From Paeniglutamicibacter antarcticus (GTDB lineage Bacteria > Actinomycetota > Actinomycetes > Actinomycetales > Micrococcaceae): 64,000 nucleotides of DNA. Shown here one piece after another: positions 28,281 through 37,524 of the stretch (positions within the stretch are counted from its first letter, which is position 1; every line of letters begins with the position of its first letter). The position numbers and the translations under genes were made by a program. The notes under the pieces are model-generated. The model did not search any database, was not told the origin of the DNA, and saw only the letters and a list, made by a program, of their open reading frames with translations. The stretch covers positions 62,001-126,000 of the forward strand of contig NZ_CZJT01000110.1 of assembly GCF_900010755.1 (NCBI RefSeq), in the 5' to 3' direction.

Positions 28281-29294
28281 TTAGAACTGGACCACCAGGC
28301 GGCCTTCGGCGTCGCCTGCTTCCAGCCGCTTGAACGCCACGTTGATGTCGTTGAAGTCCATGGTCTCGACGTTGGACTTCACCAGGCCGTCCTTGGCAAG
28401 GGCCATGACCTGGTCGCGTTCCAGGCGGGTACCGTCGGCGCTGCCGATGATGGTGATGCCCAGGTCGATCAGTTCCGCTGCCTTGAAGGTGAACGGGTTG
28501 TTTGGAAGGGCCACCTGGATGAAGCGTGCGGTCGGCGCCGCCAGGGTGAACATGTTGCGGAAGACCTGCGGTGAGGGTGCAAAGCTGAGCAGTGCGTCTG
28601 CGCCGCCGAGCTCGTGGATTGCCTTTTCGGCTTCCTCACCCGGTGCGTAGGCTGCGTGGGCACCGAGGCCCTTGGCGATTTCCAGCTTCTTCGGGTCCAG
28701 GTCGATGCCAATGACTTTGGCACCGAAGAGGCGTGCGAACTGGATCGCGTACTGGCCCAGGCCGCCGAGGCCGAAGACCACCACCACGGAACCCGGTTCG
28801 ATGTTGGCCTTGCGCACTGCGCTGTAGGCGGTGACGCCGGCGCAGAGCAGCGGGCAGGCCTCCTCGGAGGAAAGTTCACCCGGGACGTGGGTGACCCACT
28901 CGGCCGGGGCAACAATGTACTGGGCGAAGCAACCATCAACGTGGACGCCGGTGGCCTGGGAGTTCTGGCAGTAGGTTTCCAGGCCCTTGCGGCATTCGCG
29001 GCAGTTTCCGCAGGCGGAGTAGACGAAGCCCACGCCAACGCGCTCACCGGTGGTCAGGGAGACGTCTTCGCCAACGTCAACGATGGAACCGACGCCCTCG
29101 TGGCCCAGGATGGCCGGCTTCGGGCGGGGAAGTTCGTCTTCGCCCTTCCAGAAGTGCACGTCGGTGTGGCAGACGCCGCAGCTTTCCATCTTGACGAGGA
29201 CCTCGCCCTTGCCGGGCTTCGGGATGGCGGTTTCACGGATTTCCAGCGGGCTGTTGTCTTCGATGAAGTAAGCGGCCAACATTGTTTCGGTCAT
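28281..29294 (-). CDS. Zinc-dependent alcohol dehydrogenase
   Basis: A medium-chain zinc alcohol dehydrogenase of 337 residues. Catalytic zinc ligands are Cys42 (GVCHTD) and His65 with Glu66 (GHEG), the structural zinc is held by Cys95, Cys98, Cys101 and Cys109, and the NAD loop is FGLGGLGQ. It resembles the AdhP/AdhA propanol-preferring type. It starts only 6 bases after the permease stop, so it is co-transcribed. With the following ALDH gene it could turn an imported alcohol into an acid in two steps. Confidence 0.93.
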   Translation of the reverse strand: MTETMLAAYFIEDNSPLEIRETAIPKPGKGEVLVKMESCGVCHTDVHFWKGEDELPRPKPAILGHEGVGSIVDVGEDVSLTTGERVGVGFVYSACGNCRECRKGLETYCQNSQATGVHVDGCFAQYIVAPAEWVTHVPGELSSEEACPLLCAGVTAYSAVRKANIEPGSVVVVFGLGGLGQYAIQFARLFGAKVIGIDLDPKKLEIAKGLGAHAAYAPGEEAEKAIHELGGADALLSFAPSPQVFRNMFTLAAPTARFIQVALPNNPFTFKAAELIDLGITIIGSADGTRLERDQVMALAKDGLVKSNVETMDFNDINVAFKRLEAGDAEGRLVVQF

Positions 29295-29300
29295 GGTAAT

Positions 29301-30734
29301 TCAGCTCCTAGTGGTGTGCTTTTCGGGGATGGCGCGGTATCCGCCAAGTCCCCGGGGAATGATGATCAGTACGGACAGAACCCAGTAGCAGAGTCCTGCA
29401 ACCAACGCTGCAAGCAGCGAGGCGGTGGTGTACCGGAAGTATCCGGTGTGTTCAAAGGTCAGTGGATTGAACGTGACGGTGAAGATGGCAATGCCGATCA
29501 AGGTCGCGGCCAATGCCGCGATGTTGTAGCCGCCGGTGAAGTAATAGATGGAGGACTTGCCTTCGATGAAGAGGTTCTTTAGGTCCACGTGCTGTCGGCG
29601 AAGGAAGAAGTAGTCGACAATCATGATTCCGGTCAAAGCTCCGTAGATGGCCGCCGTCCAAACCAGGAATGTCATGAATCCGTCGTAAAGACCCGGGATG
29701 GCAAACATGACGATCACCGGGACTATGCAGAATCCAATGACCAGCCACTCCCAAGAAACTTTTGCGAACCATGCGCCGAACATCTGTCTGAGCCCGACGA
29801 CTGCCGTGTAAAGGATGTTGGCCATGGAGGTGATGTTCGCGAAGGCGATGAAGACCAAGACAATGGCGCCGAGCCAGACTCCCCCGATTTCAGCCATCCA
29901 CTGTGTCGGGTCCGCGTTTCCGTACTTGATGGCCCCGACGAGTCCCACGGCCTCGCCCAGGCTTGCGGCGAATCCAAGGCCGATCATGTTGGGCCAGAAG
30001 GCCGTGCGCTCGTTCTTGGTGATGCGGGACAGGTTTCCGATGTATGGCCACCAGGAGAAACCGGCTGCAATGTTGATTTCGACGGCGATCATGAAGTTCA
30101 CCGCGTTTGAATCGAATGGGCGAGACAGCGGCTCAAGGGCCAGCAGGTCCGAGAGCGAAGAATCGGTGAGGAAGAGCCAGATCATGAAGCCCATGACCAG
30201 GATCAGTGCCGGGGCCACGATTGTATTGAACACCTTGATCGAGGTCGGGCCCTTCGCCACGATGAATGCCGTCAGCGCGATGGCAAGGATCGTCACGACG
30301 TAGATGTACGGGGCGTTGGGATCCGGGTCGCTGTCGGTGACCACGCTGATCGCCGAGTCGATGGACCGGCCGAACATCGTGCCCAGGACAACGAGCCAGC
30401 CGACAGTCAGCAGGATCATGGCGATGGTGTAGATCATTCGGCTGCCATTGTGGCCGAACACGCTGCGCAGGAAGGTGTACTGCTCCGTGCCGTACTTGCC
30501 GGCGCTGATGGAGACCGCCAGGCCAACCAGCAAGACGCCCAGTACGTTGCCTAAGACAATGGCCAGGAGGCCGTGCTTGACATCCACGACGAGTGCCAGT
30601 GACCCGCCGATGAGGAAACCCCAGGTGGCAATCGCCAGGGCCGCGTTTGCCCATGTGTATTCCCAGAAGCCCCATAGCCGCTTGGTCGGTGGCAAGGGGG
30701 CTCTTCCTCGTTCTGCTTCAACGGTGTAGTCCAT
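29301..30734 (-). CDS. NCS1 family permease (purine/cytosine/allantoin type)
   Basis: A 477-residue membrane protein with about 12 membrane segments of the nucleobase:cation symporter 1 family. It starts TKRLWGFWEYTWANAALAIATWG and has conserved helix-breaking features such as FSWWPYIGNLSR and the paired Asn near NITSMAN. NCS1 carriers take up purines, pyrimidines, hydantoins, thiamine and other nitrogen compounds. The ATG at 30734 has AGGA upstream; the longer reading is not supported. It is coupled to the alcohol dehydrogenase gene and preceded by a small membrane protein gene. Confidence 0.9.
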   Translation of the reverse strand: MDYTVEAERGRAPLPPTKRLWGFWEYTWANAALAIATWGFLIGGSLALVVDVKHGLLAIVLGNVLGVLLVGLAVSISAGKYGTEQYTFLRSVFGHNGSRMIYTIAMILLTVGWLVVLGTMFGRSIDSAISVVTDSDPDPNAPYIYVVTILAIALTAFIVAKGPTSIKVFNTIVAPALILVMGFMIWLFLTDSSLSDLLALEPLSRPFDSNAVNFMIAVEINIAAGFSWWPYIGNLSRITKNERTAFWPNMIGLGFAASLGEAVGLVGAIKYGNADPTQWMAEIGGVWLGAIVLVFIAFANITSMANILYTAVVGLRQMFGAWFAKVSWEWLVIGFCIVPVIVMFAIPGLYDGFMTFLVWTAAIYGALTGIMIVDYFFLRRQHVDLKNLFIEGKSSIYYFTGGYNIAALAATLIGIAIFTVTFNPLTFEHTGYFRYTTASLLAALVAGLCYWVLSVLIIIPRGLGGYRAIPEKHTTRS

Positions 30735-30790
30735 CTGGATTCCTAGGTGATCTTTTGCGCCAATGTGAGGGGGTGTGAGGGGGTGGACGT

Positions 30791-30988
30791 TTACTGAATC
30801 AACAGCACCAGGGCGAAGCTGACAGCCAGCAAAACTCCCACCAAGACGTATTCCATGCGTCCGAGCTGCCCAGGCTGCTTCGCCACTTCGAGGTCGGCGA
30901 ACTCGTCGCACACACGATCACGTTCTGCCTCGAATTCCTGAAGGTCCATTTCGGATTCTTTTGCCTGAACAACGCTTGAATGCTTCAT
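30791..30988 (-). CDS. Small single-pass membrane protein (possible transporter subunit)
   Basis: A 65-residue protein: an acidic, charged N-terminal region (about 1-40, probably helical) and one C-terminal membrane segment (YVLVGVLLAVSFALVLLIQ). It is the first gene of the operon, 56 bases before the NCS1 permease. Small one-segment subunits accompany several secondary transporters, so it may assist the permease; this is inference. The family is not recognised. An upstream AACGG is only a weak ribosome binding site. Confidence 0.6.
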   Translation of the reverse strand: MKHSSVVQAKESEMDLQEFEAERDRVCDEFADLEVAKQPGQLGRMEYVLVGVLLAVSFALVLLIQ

Positions 30989-31246
30989 TTTTCTGCCGTT
31001 CCTTCGCCATTTAGCCCATCTTTCGATGGCGCGTTCGATGAACCGTCGAATTTCAGGGGTGCATTGTCCGCACAGCTGCGGAGCCTTGGGAAATTAACCG
31101 AAATACCCGAAACCAATGCCACTTCGAGCCGTGGCCCGGGCGACTTTCGTTCCGTAAGTCATTACCTAGATACTCCCCCCGAGCCTGTGATGCGCACAAC
31201 ATCAATACTGTAACTACCTGGATTTTGCCGCTGTTACACTCTGTAA
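30989..31246. promoter_or_regulatory. Divergent control region between the permease operon and the PucR gene
   Basis: The 258-bp spacer should hold both promoters. An inverted repeat TGTAAC (31209-31214) and GTTACA (31233-31238) frames the rightward promoter, whose TACACT (31235-31240) is a -10 placed 7 to 12 bases before the PucR ATG, suggesting a leaderless mRNA. A CCGCA-N4-TGCGG palindrome lies at 31068-31081, near the leftward promoter. Either could bind PucR. Confidence 0.4.
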
Positions 31247-32842
31247 ATGGCCTTAACTATTCGCCGGATCCTTGGGTTCGCGGCGGTCAGCGATGTTCAC
31301 CCACAGGTTCTCGGCCAGGCCCAGCTGCTTGACACGCCGGTGCTCGGCATCCATATGGCAGAGTCCGCGGACTTGTCCGGATTGCTCGAAGGCGGGGAAC
31401 TGATTTTGAGTTCCGGCCTGCTCCTGACGGCTTCCCCCGAATCCGTCCAGACCTTTTTGACGTGCCTCGCCGATGCCGGGGCATCCGGGGTTCTTTTTTC
31501 GTTCCTCTCGGATGCACCCGACATCAAGAAATGCCTTGAAGCAGCGGCCAAAAATGCCACTATTCCCGTGGTGCTCCTCGACGACAGGGCGCGCTTTGTG
31601 GAAATTGCCGAAACCGTTCACGGACTCATTTACTCCGCATCCCGGGGCCTCAGCGGAGTCGATGCCGTATCGGGTTTCCTGTCTTCGAACTCCGCCACCC
31701 ACCTGGACTTCCGGGAACTGTTCACGGCAATCGCCGACATGCTTGGAGAACCGGTGGTTCTTGAGGATCTGCACTCAACGGTTGTGGTCCATCACGGCCT
31801 GGACCCCAAGAACCTGCGGCGATTCACGGGAGCGAAAAATTCCCCCGCGATCCGGGGCACCGAGGCCAGAACGGTGGGGGAAGCGAACTGGATGGCCTAC
31901 CCGGTGGTGCGCAACGGACGAAAACTCGGAGAACTACTCTCCCCCGCAGGTGCCGGGAATCTGAGCGCTTCAAAGGTGCTCGAACATACCGCAACGGTTC
32001 TGGGCGCAATGCTGCCAGAAGGCCCCGACGATCTGGCGCTGCTGAGGCAAACCTCGCTGGCTTTGCTGGCCGGCGAGGCACGTTCGTCCGAGGCACCCGG
32101 CGAAAAGGATCTGCTGCTGCGGGCGTTGATGCTCGGCGTGGGTCCGGTAGAACAGTTCATCCCCCTGGCACTGAACTTCAAGGAAGCCAGTGGCAAGACT
32201 TCCCTGGACATCAATGCCGTGATCAGCGCGCTTCAACATGCGTTGGTGGGTTCACCGGATCCCGCCTTCGCCTGCGCCTTGCGCGGCAGGGAAACAGGGA
32301 TCCTGCTATGCCTGGCCAAGACAGAGGACCTCGAGGACACGCTTTCAGGCCTCCACGCGCGCATTGATTCTGCCCTGGCGGGCTCCGGAGTTGGCGACCG
32401 CTGGACACTTGGTGTGGGAACCGGGAGCAACAGTTTTGGAGAGGCCGCACTGGGCGGCCTAGACGACGCTTCCCGCGTGGCGCATTCGGCTTCCTCGATG
32501 AATCATTCCTCGGCTTCTTACCACCGGGCCAGCGACCTTGGGTTCCGCTGGCTCATGCAGCAGCTGCTGGACGTGCAGGAAACCCGTACCTACCTGCATG
32601 ACCAGCTGGCCCCGTTCCTGGAAGAGCCGGAGTACCTGGACTTCATCGAAATCTACCTGCAGACAAATGGCAGCATCACAGAGATGTCCCGCGCATTGCA
32701 CCTGAGCCGGCCCAGTGTCTATGCCCGCTTGCGCAGGATAGAGAAGGTCCTGGGACATGAACTCACCGATGCCGACACCATGACTTCGCTTCACCTTGCC
32801 GTGACCTTGTACCGGCTGGGGGTCCGGGAGCAAGAGCACTGA
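31247..32842 (+). CDS. PucR family transcriptional regulator
   Basis: A 531-residue PucR-type regulator. The N-terminal PucR domain (about 1-125, beginning LTIRRILGF) is followed by a variable middle segment and ends in the C-terminal helix-turn-helix of the HTH_30 type (LQTNGSITEMSRALHLSRPSVYARLRRIEKVLG, split here by description only). PucR proteins control purine, allantoin, glutamate or alcohol/amine catabolism, usually with a divergent target operon, as here. No classical Shine-Dalgarno sequence precedes its ATG. It likely governs the permease-ADH-ALDH-ureohydrolase operon. Confidence 0.88.
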   Translation: MALTIRRILGFAAVSDVHPQVLGQAQLLDTPVLGIHMAESADLSGLLEGGELILSSGLLLTASPESVQTFLTCLADAGASGVLFSFLSDAPDIKKCLEAAAKNATIPVVLLDDRARFVEIAETVHGLIYSASRGLSGVDAVSGFLSSNSATHLDFRELFTAIADMLGEPVVLEDLHSTVVVHHGLDPKNLRRFTGAKNSPAIRGTEARTVGEANWMAYPVVRNGRKLGELLSPAGAGNLSASKVLEHTATVLGAMLPEGPDDLALLRQTSLALLAGEARSSEAPGEKDLLLRALMLGVGPVEQFIPLALNFKEASGKTSLDINAVISALQHALVGSPDPAFACALRGRETGILLCLAKTEDLEDTLSGLHARIDSALAGSGVGDRWTLGVGTGSNSFGEAALGGLDDASRVAHSASSMNHSSASYHRASDLGFRWLMQQLLDVQETRTYLHDQLAPFLEEPEYLDFIEIYLQTNGSITEMSRALHLSRPSVYARLRRIEKVLGHELTDADTMTSLHLAVTLYRLGVREQEH

Positions 32843-32868
32843 GCCGCCGCTTCCCATGCAAAAAATAA

Positions 32869-32911
32869 GAGGCGTCGTGCGATGGATAATCCATCGCACG
32901 ACGCCTCTTTT
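32869..32911 (+). terminator. Terminator after PucR
   Basis: A perfect 17-bp stem (32869-32885 with 32891-32907), 5-base loop and TTTT tail, 26 bases after the PucR stop. It also lies before the convergent trhO stop. Confidence 0.92.
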
Positions 32912-32935
32912 CAGCCGACGCGCGGAACGCCACGG

Positions 32936-33856
32936 CTACTGCCGCGAGGACTCCAGCTCCGGCGAAATATCTGAGCATTCGGTGCAGCGGCGCAGTTCGT
33001 CTTGCACCGCACACTTTTCGCAGAACAGTCGCAGGTTGCGGCAGGAAAGATTCGAGCAGTTCTCAAATTTGTTGGTTGGTGCCTCACAGCACACGCACTG
33101 GCCGATGGTGATCGCGTTATCGCTGAACTCCATGTGCATGCGCTTGTCGAAGACATACAGCGAACCTTCCCACAGGCCCTTGTCGCCGAAGGTTTCCCCG
33201 TAACGGACAATGCCGCCCTGCATCTGGTAGACCTCGGTGAAGCCGCGGTTGACCATGAGCGCGGAGAGCACTTCGCAGCGGATTCCACCGGTGCAATAGG
33301 TCACGATGGGCTGATCCTTCATGTCATCGTATTTGCCGGATTCGATTTCGGCGATGAAGTCATGGGTGGTTTCAACGTCTGGAACGATCGCATCCTTGAA
33401 CTTGCCGATCTGCGCCTCGAACGCGTTGCGTCCGTCGAAGAAGCGAACTTCCTGGCCGGCAGCCTTCTTGGCCTCGACCAATTCGTGCAGGGCCTCGGGC
33501 TTGAGGTGGATGCCTCCGCCAACGACACCGTTTTCATCGACTTTCAGTTCGCCCGGGGCACCAAAGGAGACGATTTCATCGCGGACTTTCACTGAAATTC
33601 GGGGGAAGTCCTCGCCTGATCCCTCGGACCACTTAATGTCCATTTTCTTGAATGCCGGATACTCGCGGGTGGCCTTGACATATTGCTTAACTGCCCAGAT
33701 CTCACCGCCGACGGTTCCATTGATGCCGTCCTTGGAGATGATGATGCGACCACGAAGGCCCCACCGATCGAGGAGGGCACGCTGCCAAAGGCGCACGGCC
33801 TCGGGGTCGGCAAGTGGGACAAAGGCGTAATACAAGACAATTCGGTTCTGCGACAC
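32936..33856 (-). CDS. trhO: tRNA uridine(34) hydroxylase TrhO (rhodanese-like)
   Basis: Oxygen-dependent hydroxylation of tRNA U34 (first step to 5-methoxyuridine and related forms). The 306-residue product has an N-terminal acylphosphatase-like domain ([21 protein letters not shown]), a rhodanese domain with the catalytic Cys in [10 protein letters not shown] and a Cys-rich C-terminus (CVCCEAP, CSNLSCR, CEKC, CTEC) that probably binds metal. The likely start is a GTG at 33856; the longer reading from 33964 adds a Cys-rich stretch with no match to the family. It stands alone between two terminators. Confidence 0.92.
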   Translation of the reverse strand: MSQNRIVLYYAFVPLADPEAVRLWQRALLDRWGLRGRIIISKDGINGTVGGEIWAVKQYVKATREYPAFKKMDIKWSEGSGEDFPRISVKVRDEIVSFGAPGELKVDENGVVGGGIHLKPEALHELVEAKKAAGQEVRFFDGRNAFEAQIGKFKDAIVPDVETTHDFIAEIESGKYDDMKDQPIVTYCTGGIRCEVLSALMVNRGFTEVYQMQGGIVRYGETFGDKGLWEGSLYVFDKRMHMEFSDNAITIGQCVCCEAPTNKFENCSNLSCRNLRLFCEKCAVQDELRRCTECSDISPELESSRQ

Positions 33857-33993
33857 GCTGTTAAGCCTATGCGTAAAAAACAACTTAGTGCATGTGAAGT
33901 GGCAACGATCACCGGGATGTCGGAGTGTTTCAAGCGTGCAACAGTTCATCCAAATGCAACCCATCGGGCCTGTTCACGGGGTAGGGTCGGACT

Positions 33994-34662
33994 ATGGGAT
34001 CTACTGCAAGCGATGAACTAATTGGTACCTGGGTTACCGGCTGGGCTGGTGCACGAGGCTATGAGAACCGGCATGAGGGTCGGGTCCACGCTGCCCTGCG
34101 CCACGATACTTCCGGGGACTGGGAGTACGTAATCTATGAGCCATCCAATGAAGAATTGGTGGCGGTGGCCGAGACGCTACACAAGCACCCGAAGCGTCGC
34201 CTGACGGCATTTGCCAACGAAACGTCCTCGCTCGTCGAGGCCGCAAAGGCCGCTGGCCTCAACGTTGTGAATTCACAAGAAGTCCTCATGGTCACCGAAA
34301 TGGGCGGCCACGATGTGGAAGAACCACGCCCTGCCGACGGGTTTGCGTTCCAGATCGAACGCGACAGCACCCACGCCTACGTTTCGGTCCACCCCGTGGA
34401 CGAACCTGACGTCGTTGCCGCCAGCGGTCACGTTTCCGCTGTCGATGGCTATGCAATCTTCGATCGCATCATCACCGCACCTGACTACCGCCGCCGCGGC
34501 TTGGGCAGCCTGATCATGCGCTCACTGGTCTCACTGGCCTTGGAACACGACGTTGAAGAAGGCCTGTTGATCGCCTCGATGGACGGCCAACAGCTCTACC
34601 AGTCCCTGGGCTGGACCAACCTGGGCAACGTAGTGCTCTTCGAAGGCAAGCAGGACGCCTAA
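33994..34662 (+). CDS. GNAT family N-acetyltransferase
   Basis: A 222-residue GNAT protein with an N-terminal part that resembles a degenerate GNAT fold and a C-terminal active domain: YAIFDRIITAPDYRRRGLGSLIMRSL carries the acetyl-CoA loop RRRGLG, and LYQSLGW closes the fold. Such double forms are common in actinobacteria. The substrate is unknown. It is a single gene ending at the strong terminator at 34682. Confidence 0.87.
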   Translation: MGSTASDELIGTWVTGWAGARGYENRHEGRVHAALRHDTSGDWEYVIYEPSNEELVAVAETLHKHPKRRLTAFANETSSLVEAAKAAGLNVVNSQEVLMVTEMGGHDVEEPRPADGFAFQIERDSTHAYVSVHPVDEPDVVAASGHVSAVDGYAIFDRIITAPDYRRRGLGSLIMRSLVSLALEHDVEEGLLIASMDGQQLYQSLGWTNLGNVVLFEGKQDA

Positions 34663-34681
34663 GTTCGAAACCTTTCTCCAC

Positions 34682-34719
34682 GTGGTGGGACTCGCAAACG
34701 CGAGTCCCACCACTTTTTT
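34682..34719 (+). terminator. Rho-independent terminator
   Basis: A perfect 14-bp stem (34682-34695 with 34700-34713), AAAC loop and six T residues, 20 bases after the GNAT stop. Confidence 0.93.
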
Positions 34720-34764
34720 GCCTCCGACCCGGCACGAAATGCCAAGGGGTGCCACAATGAACCG

Positions 34765-37092
34765 GTGAACGTTTACCCGGAACAGATTGCCCTTCTCGGC
34801 CATGGGCCCACCCCCTCGGCACTGCTCCATTCCCGCGTCGTTGAAGCCCGCGAAGCGCTGTCCGGCCCCTGGCCGGAATGGGTGCACCCGACGGTTCGCG
34901 AAGCCTTTGAGCGCACCGGCGTCAGAGCCCCCTGGTTGCATCAAATTCAAGCCGCAGAGCTGGCCCACCAGGGCGAAAATACAATCATTGCCACGGGCAC
35001 CGCCTCCGGCAAATCCTTGGCCTACCAATTACCAGCCCTGAACGCCATCCACACCTCTTCCCTGGCCAATCCGGCAAGCCTTACACCGCAGGACGGAACC
35101 GTCCTCTATCTGGCGCCCACCAAAGCCCTGGCCGCAGACCAGCTCTCGGCCATCAACGGCCTGGGCATTCCCAGCGTGCGTGCCGCAGGCTACGACGGAG
35201 ACACCGAGGTTTCGGCACGGCGGTGGATCCGCGATCACTCAAACTTCATTCTTTCCAACCCGGACATGCTGCATTTCGGCATCCTGCCGAACCATACGTG
35301 GTGGGCCAGGGTCCTGCGCCGCCTGCGCTACGTCATCATCGACGAAGCACATTCCTATCGCGGTGTTTTTGGTTCAAACATCGCAAACCTCTTGCGCCGT
35401 TTGCGCCGCATCTGCGAACACTACGGCGCCAACCCGGTATTCATCGGTGCCTCAGCCACCAGTGCCGATCCCGCAACCTCGTTTTCAAAACTCATCGGGG
35501 CTCCGGTCCACGAAATCACCACCGACTTTTCACCCAAGGGTTCACTGACCATTGCCCTTTGGGAACCCCCGCTCACCGAAACCCTCGGGGAAAACGGGGC
35601 ACCGACCCGCCGCACCGTAGTCGCGGAAACCTCCAACCTGCTGGCCAACCTGGTGTGCTCCCACGTACGAACGCTGGCGTTCATCAAGTCGCGGCGCGGC
35701 GCCGAAACCATCGCAACCATCACCCGCAGCATGGTCGATCAGGTTCACCCGTCGTTGCCCGACCGGGTTGCCGCATACCGCTCCGGCTACCTGCCAACCG
35801 AACGCCGTGAGCTAGAGGAACGGTTGCGCGACGGGACATTGCTGGGTGTCGCTTCAACCTCAGCCCTCGAACTGGGCATCGATGTTGCCGGACTTGACGC
35901 GGTGTTGGTGGCTGGGTGGCCCGGGACCCGTGCGTCGTTCTTCCAACAGATCGGGCGTGCGGGGCGCGCCGGTCAGGACGCCTTGGCTGTGCTTGTGGCT
36001 AGCGATGACCCGTTGGACACCTATTTGGTCAACCACCCCGAGGCAATTTTTGAGGCAGGGGTCGAGGCAACGGTTTTTGACCCGGAAAACCCGTATGTGC
36101 TTTCGGGCCACCTGTGTGCCGCAGCGGAAGAACTGCCGTTGCGCCCGGAAGACCTGGCAGCGTTTGGCCCCACCGCCCAGGACCTGCTTGAATCGCTGGT
36201 CACCCGGGGCTTCCTGCGCCGGCGGCCTGCAGGTTGGTTCTGGACCCATCCACAGCATGCTGCATCAATGGTCAACCTGCGCGCCGACGGCGGCGGCCCT
36301 GTGAGCATCATCGAATCCGATACCGGAGCGTTGTTGGGCACCATGGATTCCCCGCAAACCCACTACCAGGCGCATACCGGAGCCATTTACGTTCACCAGG
36401 GTGCCAGCTACGTGGTTGATGAACTGAACGAAATCGACCACTGCGTCATGGTCACCCGGGCCAACCCGGATTTCTACACCCAGGCCCGTGACATCACCAC
36501 CGTCGAGGTCAAGGAGACCGAACGCAGCGTGCAGTGGGGGCCGATCACCGCCAACTTCGGCGACGTGGTTGTCACCACCCAGGTGGTTTCCTTCCAACGT
36601 AAAGCGGTGATGAGCAATGAAATCCTCAGCGAGGAGCCCTTGGAATTGGAAGCACGGGACCTTCATACCAAGTCCGTGTGGTTTACCATCCCCGAAAATC
36701 GGTTGATCGCCGCAGGCATCTCGCCGGAGGAATTCCCAGGCGCCCTGCATGCTGCCGAACATGCAGCCATCGGTTTGTTGCCGTTGGTCGCTTCGAGCGA
36801 CAGATGGGACATCGGCGGGGTCTCCACCGCCCTTCACATGGACACCTCCATGCCAACAATTTTCGTATACGACGGGCATCCCGGCGGTGCCGGGTTTGCG
36901 GAGCGTGGCTACGAAAAGGCCACCGCTTGGCTTGGTGCCACAAGGGACGCAATCAAGGCCTGCGAATGCTCCACAGGCTGCCCTTCCTGCGTACAGTCCC
37001 CAAAGTGCGGAAACAAGAACAACCCGCTGGACAAGCACGCTGCCATCCGGCTCCTCTCGGCAATCCTGGTGGAGGCCGCACGCGCGTCCTGA
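34765..37092 (+). CDS. DEAD/DEAH-box helicase with DUF1998 (MrfA/Hrq1-like)
   Basis: A 775-residue superfamily 2 helicase of the YprA/MrfA/Hrq1 group, involved in repair of mitomycin-type crosslinks in Bacillus. Motif I TGTASGKS is at 77-84, motif II is IIDEAHSY (DEAH), and motif VI is QIGRAGRAG. The C-terminal DUF1998 part carries a four-Cys cluster within CECSTGCPSC and PKCGN that would bind a metal. It starts with GTG at 34765. The gene borders the Tad locus convergently (7 bases from its end), as in many actinobacteria. Confidence 0.93.
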   Translation: MNVYPEQIALLGHGPTPSALLHSRVVEAREALSGPWPEWVHPTVREAFERTGVRAPWLHQIQAAELAHQGENTIIATGTASGKSLAYQLPALNAIHTSSLANPASLTPQDGTVLYLAPTKALAADQLSAINGLGIPSVRAAGYDGDTEVSARRWIRDHSNFILSNPDMLHFGILPNHTWWARVLRRLRYVIIDEAHSYRGVFGSNIANLLRRLRRICEHYGANPVFIGASATSADPATSFSKLIGAPVHEITTDFSPKGSLTIALWEPPLTETLGENGAPTRRTVVAETSNLLANLVCSHVRTLAFIKSRRGAETIATITRSMVDQVHPSLPDRVAAYRSGYLPTERRELEERLRDGTLLGVASTSALELGIDVAGLDAVLVAGWPGTRASFFQQIGRAGRAGQDALAVLVASDDPLDTYLVNHPEAIFEAGVEATVFDPENPYVLSGHLCAAAEELPLRPEDLAAFGPTAQDLLESLVTRGFLRRRPAGWFWTHPQHAASMVNLRADGGGPVSIIESDTGALLGTMDSPQTHYQAHTGAIYVHQGASYVVDELNEIDHCVMVTRANPDFYTQARDITTVEVKETERSVQWGPITANFGDVVVTTQVVSFQRKAVMSNEILSEEPLELEARDLHTKSVWFTIPENRLIAAGISPEEFPGALHAAEHAAIGLLPLVASSDRWDIGGVSTALHMDTSMPTIFVYDGHPGGAGFAERGYEKATAWLGATRDAIKACECSTGCPSCVQSPKCGNKNNPLDKHAAIRLLSAILVEAARAS

Positions 37093-37098
37093 GCGGAT

Positions 37099-37524
37099 CT
37101 ATGGCATGTTCTGCAGCATCCTCGACCACGGTTGTGGCGGTGGGCCTGCACGGGCCACCGCCACCGCATGGCTCAACGGCGGAAGCCAACCCACCATTGA
37201 GACCGGGACCTTCACGACAATCCTGACGATCTCGCCCCGGACTCCCTGCCGTGTACATTCGGTGAGGACCGCATTATTCACGGTTGCTGTTTGCCCGGCC
37301 ACGGCACAAGGCTCTCCCGGGACCAACGACCGCGCAGCATCGGCTCCGGCGAGCGCGGCAAGGTCCGCGGCGGTGGCAGCCTTCGATGCTGCGTGGCTCG
37401 CCGCTGAGAACATCAACACCACCACCAGTGCAAAGAATGCGACGAAGACGGCGGCAAGCATTAAGATCGTGCCGTTTCCGGCTTCCGGATTCCTGCTCCA
37501 AAGCACATCGGGCGTCTGGCTCAT
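37099..37524 (-). CDS. TadG-like pilus assembly protein
   Basis: A 141-residue Tad-associated pseudopilin-like protein (the Rv3654c type of helical TadE/TadG-like protein). Near the N-terminus AGNGTILMLAAVFVAFFALVVV (residues 15-36) resembles a pilin segment but lacks the Glu at +5 of the processed form, which the two upstream proteins have. A pair of cysteines (EPCAVAG and LTECTR) follows. Its ATG overlaps the TadE stop (ATGA). It is the last gene of the pilus cluster. Confidence 0.8.
   Translation of the reverse strand: MSQTPDVLWSRNPEAGNGTILMLAAVFVAFFALVVVLMFSAASHAASKAATAADLAALAGADAARSLVPGEPCAVAGQTATVNNAVLTECTRQGVRGEIVRIVVKVPVSMVGWLPPLSHAVAVARAGPPPQPWSRMLQNMP

Noticed and set aside
31195..31207. 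TGTGATGCGCACA near the PucR promoter as Crp site
   Set aside because: The half sites are only 3 bases apart, not 6, so it does not fit Crp.
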